This document shows, piece by piece, positions 57,717 to 64,000 of a DNA stretch of 64,000 bases. How positions within the stretch are numbered: position 1 is the stretch's first letter; each line of letters starts with the position of its first letter. The notes below the pieces were generated by a model that was not told the DNA's origin, did no database searches, and was given only the letters and a program-made list of their open reading frames with translations. Made by a program: the position numbers and the translations under genes. Origin of the DNA: Phaeovulum vinaykumarii (GTDB taxonomy: Bacteria > Pseudomonadota > Alphaproteobacteria > Rhodobacterales > Rhodobacteraceae); NCBI RefSeq assembly GCF_900156695.1, contig NZ_FTOM01000003.1:186001-250000 (forward strand). Reading direction: 5' to 3'.

Positions 57717-58370
57717 ATGCGGGCGGCCGATCTGACCCCGGAAATGATGCTGGGCGCCTATGCGCGCGGCATCTTCCCCATGGCGCTGACGCGCGAGGAC
57801 GATCAGCTGCACTGGTTCTCGCCCGAAGACCGCGGGATCATCCCGCTCGACGGGTTCCATGTCTCGCGCTCGCTTTCCCGCCAGATCCGCCGCGGGACAT
57901 ATAGCGCGCAGGTGAACGGCGCCTTTGCCGAAGTGGTGCGCGCCTGCGCCGACCGCGACGAAACCTGGATCTCGGACGGGCTCGAACGGCTCTATGCGCG
58001 GCTGCATGCGGCGGGCTTTGCCCATTCGGTCGAGATCCGCGATGCGCAGGGCGCGCTGGTCGGGGGCGTCTTCGGGCTGTCGCTGGGGGCGGCCTTCTTC
58101 GGCGAAAGCATGGTCTCGCGGCAGACGGGCGGGTCCAAGATGGCGCTGCTGGCGCTGGTCGAGCGGCTGCGCCGGCAGGGGTTCACGCTTCTGGACACGC
58201 AATACCTGACGCCGCATCTGGCCAGCCTGGGCGGTGTCGAGATCCCGCGCGCGGATTATCTGCGCCGGCTTGATCGCGCGCTCAACCGGGTGGCGCGGCT
58301 TTCGGGGCCGGTGCCGCCCCCGCCCGAGCCGCTTCAGTCAATCCTGCAACGGATGACCCAGACGTCATAG
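57717..58370 (+). CDS. aat: Leucyl/phenylalanyl-tRNA-protein transferase
   Basis: Adds Leu or Phe to N-terminal Arg/Lys of proteins, making N-degrons for ClpS/ClpAP. The 217-aa protein has PEMMLGAYARGIFPMALTRE, the substrate-pocket region WFSPEDRGIIPLDGFHVSRS, WISDGLERLYARLHAAGFAH and GLSLGAAFFGESMVSRQTGG followed by SKMAL and LLDTQYLTPHLASLG, all conserved. Its 3' end overlaps the 3' end of the convergent DUF2155 gene by 37 bases, an uncommon layout that is tolerable because both are stop-distal. Confidence 0.96.
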   Translation: MRAADLTPEMMLGAYARGIFPMALTREDDQLHWFSPEDRGIIPLDGFHVSRSLSRQIRRGTYSAQVNGAFAEVVRACADRDETWISDGLERLYARLHAAGFAHSVEIRDAQGALVGGVFGLSLGAAFFGESMVSRQTGGSKMALLALVERLRRQGFTLLDTQYLTPHLASLGGVEIPRADYLRRLDRALNRVARLSGPVPPPPEPLQSILQRMTQTS

Positions 58371-58825
58371 CGCGGATGATCCAGCGCCGAGAGCGCCGGG
58401 CTGTCGGACAGCATCCAGCCGCGGAACACCTCCTGATTGGCCCGCAAATCGAAGATCGACAGATGCGCCACCGCCTTGGCGCCGGGGTCGTCGGCGGGAT
58501 AGCGGCATTCGAACAGCGTGATCTCAAGGCCGCCGTAGCTTTCGGTCTGGCCCACATCCATGCGCAGATCGGTGCTGGTGGCGGCGATCTTGTCGAGCCC
58601 GCGCAAGAGCGCGCCGGGCGCCTCGGCCATGGATTGCGGCGTGGTGGTCGAGGTCTCGTCCTCGAGCACGCCGCCGAGGAACCCGCCCATGTCTGCGCCC
58701 ATACCGCTGCCCATGTCAGCGCCCATGTCACCGGACATCGGGTCGTCCTGCTGGGCCTGGGCCGCGCCGGCCGCCAGCACGGCCGAAAGACCAAGGGCCA
58801 GGCGGGCCGCGCGCAAGGGCTTCAT
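58334..58825 (-). CDS. DUF2155 domain protein
   Basis: A 163-aa exported protein of the alphaproteobacterial DUF2155 family, of unknown function. A signal peptide (MKPLRAARLALGLSAVLAAG up to AQA) is followed by a Met/Gly/Asp-rich repeat (MSGDMGADMGSGMGADMGG). The conserved domain has TESYGGLEITLFECRYPADD, FRGWMLSDSPALSALDHPRY and DVWVIRCRI, with Cys in ECRYP and RCR. It overlaps mlaD by ATGA and aat by 37 bases at its 3' end. The mlaD link suggests a role in the envelope. Confidence 0.88.
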   Translation of the reverse strand: MKPLRAARLALGLSAVLAAGAAQAQQDDPMSGDMGADMGSGMGADMGGFLGGVLEDETSTTTPQSMAEAPGALLRGLDKIAATSTDLRMDVGQTESYGGLEITLFECRYPADDPGAKAVAHLSIFDLRANQEVFRGWMLSDSPALSALDHPRYDVWVIRCRID

Positions 58826-59325
58826 TGCGCCCCCCCGAGCGGGTCGTCGCCCGTCGCGGGCGCGGCGGCGGGTGCGGGCGGCGCGCTGCCGCCATCGACG
58901 AATTTCATCATCAGCGACACCATCGAGACCGCGCCCTGCGTGTCCTCGATCTCGTCGCCGGGGGACAGGTTGTCGAAGCTGCCGCCGGGCTGGATCTCGA
59001 CATAGGCGCCGCCCAGAAGGCCCTCGGACTGGATCAGGATGGCGCTGTCGGCGGGCAGCTGGACATCCTCGCGGATGGCCAGTTTCGCATCGGCGAAGAA
59101 GGTCTGGGGGTTCAGATCCAGATCGGTGATCGTGCCGACCTTGACGCCGGCAATGCGGATATCCGAGCCGATGGTGATCCCCTCGACCGACCGGAACGAG
59201 GCCCGCAGGTCATAGCTGCCCGCCTGCGGCCCGAACCCCTGCCCCTGCATCGCCCAGGCGCCAAAGCCGATGGCCACTGCCAGAACGGCCGCCCCGGTCG
59301 CAATCTCTGCCTTGTTCTCGCTCAT
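58822..59325 (-). CDS. mlaD: MlaD family lipid-transport protein
   Basis: Periplasmic MCE-domain protein of the Mla phospholipid trafficking system, 167 aa, anchored by one N-terminal helix (EIATGAAVLAVAIGFGAWAM). The MCE domain shows YDLRASFRSVEGITIGSDIR, IAGVKVGTITDLDLNPQTFF and LLGGAYVEIQPGG, with the usual D and G positions. The mlaE/F/C genes are not adjacent; the next gene, DUF2155, is coupled through an ATGA overlap, and the C-terminus ends in an Ala/Pro tail. Confidence 0.9.
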   Translation of the reverse strand: MSENKAEIATGAAVLAVAIGFGAWAMQGQGFGPQAGSYDLRASFRSVEGITIGSDIRIAGVKVGTITDLDLNPQTFFADAKLAIREDVQLPADSAILIQSEGLLGGAYVEIQPGGSFDNLSPGDEIEDTQGAVSMVSLMMKFVDGGSAPPAPAAAPATGDDPLGGAQ

Positions 59326-59593
59326 CTCGTGTTTTCCGCGCCCCTGATTGGCCCCCGCCCGGATGCGGGGACGCCGTCCGCCGCGACGGGCAGATGCACG
59401 CCCCGCGGCGGTTTCGGTTCATGGTCAAGCATCCTGCGCCCGCGGGGTCAAGCCCCACCCCGGCCGCACACCAGCCACACAGCGGGCAAACACCGACACG
59501 CGCGCGGGAAGCCGCCCGCGCGCCCCGCCAGAGCCGCCGCGCGACACGGGATCACGCGCGGGCGATCATCCGGCTGCGGTCATGCGGCTGTTG

Positions 59594-59968
59594 TCACTCG
59601 GGCGACCAGGCTTCGTAATCGCGGCGCACCACCGGGTCGGGGCGGCGCAGCGAGCCCTTGGGCACATAGGCTTCGGGCGTGCCGGTCATGTTGGGGCGAT
59701 GCGGCTTTTCCCAGGGCTTGTGGGCCAGCGGCTTGTCCAGCGGCGGCTCGTCCCAGGTGTGATGCAGCCAGCCATGCCACCCCGGCGCCACGCGGCTGGC
59801 CTGGCATTCGCCGTTGTAGATCACCCAGCGGCGCTTGCCGTCGCGGGTCTGGTAATAGGTGTTGCCTTCGGTGTCACTGCCCACCTTGACCCCATGGCGG
59901 CGGGTGTAAAGCTCGGTGTTCCAGGTCTGATCGTTCCACCAGGTGACCAGACGCAGCAGCAGACTCAT
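59594..59968 (-). CDS. NADH:ubiquinone oxidoreductase NDUFA12-like subunit
   Basis: Accessory complex I protein found in alphaproteobacteria and mitochondria, 124 aa. The family stretch is [23 protein letters not shown] up to [19 protein letters not shown], followed by [13 protein letters not shown] and a basic C-terminus rich in Pro ([17 protein letters not shown]). GGGGAG precedes the ATG. It lies upstream of mlaD by 268 bases, on the same strand. The order complex I subunit, mlaD, DUF2155, aat is common in this group. Confidence 0.93.
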   Translation of the reverse strand: MSLLLRLVTWWNDQTWNTELYTRRHGVKVGSDTEGNTYYQTRDGKRRWVIYNGECQASRVAPGWHGWLHHTWDEPPLDKPLAHKPWEKPHRPNMTGTPEAYVPKGSLRRPDPVVRRDYEAWSPE

Positions 59969-60114
59969 GGCTCTCCCCTTCCATCGTGCTGGGAAAAGAT
60001 ATGGCGCAGTTCCGCGCCCAGGTCCAGTCGCGCGTAGCCTTCGGCATGCCATTGTGTGCAATTTGGCGCGCGCCCGCGCCCCGAACCGCCAGAGCGCCCC
60101 CAAAGGGCCGCAGG

Positions 60115-60546
60115 TCAGGGCGAAACCGGCACCCCGCGGGCGCGAAACTCGCGCGCCAGACGGTCGGGCCGCGGCAGCGCGCCGGGCGGCAGTTCCAGCA
60201 CCGTGCCGTCGGACAATTCCAGCCGCCAGACCGTGCCCGGCCAGCGCCGCACCCGCGTCGCGCGGCGAATGCGCGCCAACGGAATGCGCTGAAGGTCGGG
60301 GCCGCTGAAGACCTCGAACCAGCCGTCGCGGATGCGCAGCCCCGCGGCCGGGTTGAGCGCCAGGATCGCCAGCGCAAAGAGCGCCAGCCCCAACGCCATG
60401 ACCGCCTGAAGCGTCCCCTCGAGCGACCCGCCCACGCCCGCCGGCGCGCGCGTCACCAGATGGCAGATGGCCAGCCCCAGCCCGAAGGCCAGATAGGTGC
60501 CGGGGTGCCGCCCCTGATTGCGATATTCGTAGACGTCAAAGCGCAT
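60115..60546 (-). CDS. Hypothetical membrane protein with PH-like C-terminus
   Basis: A 143-aa protein not recognised by name. Two hydrophobic segments lie near the N-terminus: [17 protein letters not shown] and [17 protein letters not shown]. The remainder is a soluble part with [20 protein letters not shown] and [20 protein letters not shown], a pattern like bacterial PH (YdbT/DUF304) domains. It is preceded by the ATG at 60546 ([16 protein letters not shown]) and lies between pepN and the NDUFA12-like gene on the same strand. The function is unknown. Confidence 0.7.
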   Translation of the reverse strand: MRFDVYEYRNQGRHPGTYLAFGLGLAICHLVTRAPAGVGGSLEGTLQAVMALGLALFALAILALNPAAGLRIRDGWFEVFSGPDLQRIPLARIRRATRVRRWPGTVWRLELSDGTVLELPPGALPRPDRLAREFRARGVPVSP

Positions 60547-60719
60547 GGGACCACTTCGTGCCACCACCCGCATGAAATCAAGGTTAATGACGCGGGGAAA
60601 ACCGCCGCGCGGCGCCGGGCGCGAAACAACGCCCGACCAGACGCGCGACTGTCTCCGGGGCGCGGGAAATCGCCCCCCGCGCCCCCCGTTGCCCCGCCGA
60701 AGAGAGGGGCCGCGCGGGC

Positions 60720-63311
60720 TCAGCCGCCGGCGGCCAGAAGACGCGCGACCATCTCGCCGGTGTCGCGGCTCAGCCCCTCGGTGGCGGCGATGCGCTGCAA
60801 CTCGGCCCGCGCCAGCGCCTGGCGTCCCGCATCATAGCGCGGCCAGGTCTCGAAGGCGGTGGACATGCGCGCGGTGATCTGCGGGTTCATCGCATCCATG
60901 CGGATCAGCCAGTCGGCATAGAAGCGATAGCCCGCCCCCGAGGCATGGTGGAAGCCCGCGTGATTGGCCGACAGCCCCCCCATCAGCGACCGGAAGCGGT
61001 TGGGGTTCTTCCAGTCGAATTCCGGCAGCGCGGCCAGATGCGCGGCCTCCTGCGCGGCGCGGTCGGGCGCGGCATGGAGCATCTGCACCAGGAACCACTT
61101 GTCCATCACCAGCCGCTCGCCCGCCCAGCGGTCGCGGAACTCGGCCAGGGCACCGGCGGCCTTGTTGGTCTCGATCAGGCAGGCCAGCGCCGAAAGGCTT
61201 TCGGTCATGTTGCCGGCCTCGGCAAAGAGCGCCTGCGCCCGCGCGCCATTGTCGAGCCGGTTGAGAAGGCCAAGGCAGGCCAGCCGCAGCGCCCGCCGCC
61301 CGGCGGGGCCGGCATCGGGCGAATAGGGCCCGTCGTCCTTCATGCGGATGTAAAGCGCGGCCAGAGCCTCTTCATGGGCCTGGGCGATGGCACGGGCCAG
61401 CCGCGCGCGGGCGGCGTGGATCTCGGCCGGATCGGGGGTATGCCCGGCCCCATGCAGCGCCGCGGCGATCTCGTCCTCGCCGGGCAGACGCAGACACAGC
61501 GCGGCAAAGGCCGGGTCGGTCTCGGCGTCGCGCAGCAGGGGACCATAGGCCGCGATCAGTTCCGGGTCGGGGGCGGTGGCCGCCCCGCGCGCCAGCGCCA
61601 TCAGCGCCGTGCGCGCCAGGTTCCGCCCCGCCTCCCAACGGTTGAACGGGTCGGTGTCATGAGCAAAGAGGAAGGCGCGCGCGGCCTGCGTGGTCTCGCG
61701 CTCGAGGATAACCGGCGCCGAGAAACCGCGCAGGATCGAGGGCACGGGCCGCGCCGACAGCCCCTCGAAGACCGCGCTCTGGCGGGGCTCGGTGATCTCG
61801 ATCAGGGTCGAGGGCTGCACCTCGTCGCCGTTCGGCCCCAGAAGGCCCAGCTCGACCGGGATCACCCGCGCGCCCTTGACCGGCTGGCCGGGCGTCGCGG
61901 CCGTCTCCTGCGTGAACTCCAGCGTGAAGCGGCCCGCCTCCGCGTCCCAATCCTCGGTCACGTGCAGCCGCGGGGTACCGGCTTCGGTATACCAGCGCTT
62001 GAACTGGGTCAGGTCGCGGTCGCAGGCATCCTCGAAGACCTTGAGCCAATCCTCGATCGTGGCGGCCTGGCCGTCGTGGCGGTCAAAATAGAGATCGAGC
62101 GCGCGGCGATAGCCCTCGGGGCCGACCAGGCGGCGCAACATGCCGATGACCTCGGCGCCCTTCTCGTAGACGGTCGCGGTGTAGAAGTTGTTGATCTCGA
62201 CATAGCTTTCGGGCCGCACCGGATGGGCCAGGGGGCCCGCATCCTCGCGGAACTGGCGCGCGCGCAGGGCCAGCACGTCCTCGATCCGGCGCACCGCGGC
62301 CGAGCGTTCGTCGGCCGAGAATTGCTGGTCGCGGAAGACGGTCAGCCCCTCCTTGAGGCAGAGCTGGAACCAGTCGCGGCAGGTGATGCGGTTGCCGGTC
62401 CAGTTGTGGAAATATTCATGCGCGATCACGCTTTCGATGCGCTCATAATCGGTGTCGGTGGCGGTTTCGGGGCTGGCCAGCACCAGCTTGGCGTTGAAGA
62501 TGTTGAGGCCCTTGTTCTCCATCGCGCCCATGTTGAAATCGTCCACCGCGACGATGTTGAACACGTCCAGGTCATATTCGCGGCCATAGGTGCTTTCGTC
62601 CCAGGCCATCGAGCGCTTGAGCGCGTCCATCGCATAGGCGCAGCGGTCCTCGTCGCCGGGGCGGACCCAGATCGCCAGATCGACCGTGCGCCCCGAGGCG
62701 GTGATGAAGTCGTCGCGCAGCGCCACCAGATTGCCGGCCACCAGCGCAAACAGATAGGCAGGCTTGGGCCAGGGATCGCGCCATTCGGCCCAGCCGGCGC
62801 CCTGCGCCACCGGGTTGCCGTTCGACAAAAGCACCGGCATGTCGCTTTCGATGCGCACGTCGAACCGCGCCATCACGTCGGGGCGGTCGGGGTAATAGGT
62901 GATGTGGCGGAAGCCCTCGGCCTCGCATTGGGTGCAGAACATCCCCCCCGAGAGATAGAGCCCCTCAAGCGCGGTATTGGCCTCGGGGTCGATCTCGACC
63001 TCGGTCTCCAGCGTGAAGGGCCCGGCGGGCAGAGCCGCCGCGGGCAGGGTCAGCTGCCGGTCGGTCAGGGTCAGGGTGGCGGGATCGAGCGCGGTCCCGT
63101 CAAGCGCGATCGAGATCAGGCGCAGGTCCTCGCCGTCCAGCACCAGATCGGCGGGGCCGTCCTTGGGCGCCAGCGACAGCTTGGCGCACACGCGCGTGCC
63201 CTTCGGCGCAAGGCGGAAGGTCAGCGACACGTGATCGAGCGTGAACGGATAGGGGCGGTAATCGGCCAGAAGCGTCGGCTGAGGCACGTCGGAATGGGGG
63301 GCGTCGGACAT
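60720..63311 (-). CDS. pepN: Aminopeptidase N (M1 family)
   Basis: Zinc metalloaminopeptidase, 863 aa, close in length to E. coli PepN. The exopeptidase motif is VDDFNMGAMENKGLNIFNAK and the zinc site IAHEYFHNWTGNRITCRDWF with the second Glu in LKEGLTVFRDQQF. The C-terminal domain of helical repeats ends in LARAELQRIAATEGLSRDTG, again as in PepN. It is a single gene with about 170 bases on each side; the DNA outside has no clear features. Confidence 0.97.
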   Translation of the reverse strand: MSDAPHSDVPQPTLLADYRPYPFTLDHVSLTFRLAPKGTRVCAKLSLAPKDGPADLVLDGEDLRLISIALDGTALDPATLTLTDRQLTLPAAALPAGPFTLETEVEIDPEANTALEGLYLSGGMFCTQCEAEGFRHITYYPDRPDVMARFDVRIESDMPVLLSNGNPVAQGAGWAEWRDPWPKPAYLFALVAGNLVALRDDFITASGRTVDLAIWVRPGDEDRCAYAMDALKRSMAWDESTYGREYDLDVFNIVAVDDFNMGAMENKGLNIFNAKLVLASPETATDTDYERIESVIAHEYFHNWTGNRITCRDWFQLCLKEGLTVFRDQQFSADERSAAVRRIEDVLALRARQFREDAGPLAHPVRPESYVEINNFYTATVYEKGAEVIGMLRRLVGPEGYRRALDLYFDRHDGQAATIEDWLKVFEDACDRDLTQFKRWYTEAGTPRLHVTEDWDAEAGRFTLEFTQETAATPGQPVKGARVIPVELGLLGPNGDEVQPSTLIEITEPRQSAVFEGLSARPVPSILRGFSAPVILERETTQAARAFLFAHDTDPFNRWEAGRNLARTALMALARGAATAPDPELIAAYGPLLRDAETDPAFAALCLRLPGEDEIAAALHGAGHTPDPAEIHAARARLARAIAQAHEEALAALYIRMKDDGPYSPDAGPAGRRALRLACLGLLNRLDNGARAQALFAEAGNMTESLSALACLIETNKAAGALAEFRDRWAGERLVMDKWFLVQMLHAAPDRAAQEAAHLAALPEFDWKNPNRFRSLMGGLSANHAGFHHASGAGYRFYADWLIRMDAMNPQITARMSTAFETWPRYDAGRQALARAELQRIAATEGLSRDTGEMVARLLAAGG

Positions 63312-63479
63312 GACGGGCTCCGATATGTGGGTTTGACCCGAACCTAGTCACCGCCCCCGCCCCCCGCAAGCGGCTGCGGCATCCCCGCCGGTGCGGGACC
63401 GGGGGGCCTGGCGGGGATCGGCCGCCCGCGCGGGCCCCTGCACCCTCTGCCTGTCGCCCCTTGCCCCGGCGTCCCCGGC

Positions 63480-64000
63480 TCAGCCCGCCTCGGCCTTCAC
63501 CGCGGCGCGGTGGGCGTGCAGAAGCGGTTCGGTATAGCCCGAGGGCTGGGCACGGCCCATGAACACCAGCGCCTCGGCCGCGGCAAAGGCATGCCCGTCG
63601 AAACGCGGCCCCATCGGGCGATAGGCCGGATCATTGGCGTTCTGGCGGTCGACCACGGCGGCCATGCGGCGCAGCGCGGCGCGCAGATCCTCGGGCGCGA
63701 TCAGCCCGTGATGCAGCCAGTTGGCCAGCATCTGCGCCGAGATCCGACAGGTCGCGCGGTCCTCCATCAGGCCGATGTCGTCGAGATCGGGCACCTTGGA
63801 ACAGCCGATCCCCTGATCGACCCAGCGCACGACATAGCCCAGGATGCCTTGCGCATTGGTCTCCAGCTCGCGGGTGATCTCTGCGGGGCTGTATTGGTCC
63901 TTCGCGGCCAGCGGCAGGGTCAGAAGATCCCCCAGCCGGCGCGGGCGCGCCTGGGCGGCGATCTCGCGCTGGCGGGCGGCCACGTCGATGCGGTGGTAAT
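63480..64000 (-). CDS. glcB: Malate synthase G (C-terminal part, cut by window edge)
   Basis: Condenses glyoxylate and acetyl-CoA in the glyoxylate pathway. Only the last 173 codons are visible; the frame continues past base 64000 without a start. Family C-terminal parts are present: YHRIDVAARQREIAAQARPR, TLPLAAKDQYSPAEITRELE, NAQGILGYVVRWVDQGIGCS with the KVPD segment that carries the catalytic Asp region, and GLMEDRATCRISAQMLANWL. It ends AAVKAEAG. Confidence 0.93.
   Translation of the reverse strand, partial: YHRIDVAARQREIAAQARPRRLGDLLTLPLAAKDQYSPAEITRELETNAQGILGYVVRWVDQGIGCSKVPDLDDIGLMEDRATCRISAQMLANWLHHGLIAPEDLRAALRRMAAVVDRQNANDPAYRPMGPRFDGHAFAAAEALVFMGRAQPSGYTEPLLHAHRAAVKAEAG

Overview
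The window is GC-rich DNA (roughly 70% G+C) with the gene content and wording of a member of the Rhodobacteraceae (Alphaproteobacteria). The evidence is the gene family set: an NDUFA12-like complex I protein, a DUF2155 protein next to an MlaD protein, Hint-domain and H-type lectin proteins, RutR/PreAT pyrimidine genes, a B12-dependent ribonucleotide reductase as the only reductase seen, and an oxygen-sensitive alphaproteobacterial NifA. It encodes molybdenum nitrogenase, so it is a potential diazotroph, probably related to Rhodovulum/Rhodobacter-type purple bacteria; the genus cannot be fixed from this sequence.

Layout. 1-3.5 kb: nifH-nifD-nifK on the minus strand (nifK cut by the window edge), with a sigma-54 promoter and a NifA upstream site ahead of nifH and hairpins in both spacers. 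3.6-15.9 kb: mostly housekeeping and stress genes (MATE exporter, methyltransferase, PPK2, GST, parE, yjdM, cold-shock protein, lytic transglycosylase lipoprotein coupled to an H-type lectin, mmcB, sufT-sufA, tpiA, a WYL regulator), plus a probable structured RNA of 6S-like shape at 12.83-13.0 kb. 16.1-19.1 kb: tRNA-Val(UAC), then a TPP riboswitch and a thiYZX-type thiamine-precursor transporter. 19.2-21.8 kb: choline/betaine-type binding protein with a hydrolase, divergent from a BetI-like regulator. 21.9-25.9 kb: guaA and, convergent, nifA with an unusual Pro/Gly/Tyr-rich linker.

25.9-36.1 kb is B12-centred: nrdJ with a long leader and candidate NrdR/DnaA-type sites, an aldo-keto reductase with an FnrL-like box, a cobalamin riboswitch ahead of a small Cys-rich protein, and two complete cobQ paralogues in tandem. 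36.1-43.3 kb: Hint-domain protein, SGNH hydrolase, AlkD-like protein, then a broken dimethylglycine/N-methylproline demethylase-type gene divergent from an intact tetR-proC pair. 43.3-50.4 kb: glmS-glmU, gph-DegT aminotransferase, serB, a TauE-type permease. 50.4-55.5 kb: a pyrimidine-catabolism group (omega-aminotransferase, rutR with a RutR-like operator, preA, preT). 55.8-64 kb: accB-accC, aat, DUF2155, mlaD, the NDUFA12-like gene, a small membrane protein, pepN and the 3' part of glcB.

No CRISPR array, insertion sequence, integrase or phage module was seen. Most of the interest lies in regulation and paralogy: the candidate 6S-like RNA, the duplicated cobQ, the NifA linker, the lectin/transglycosylase pair and the decayed demethylase gene.
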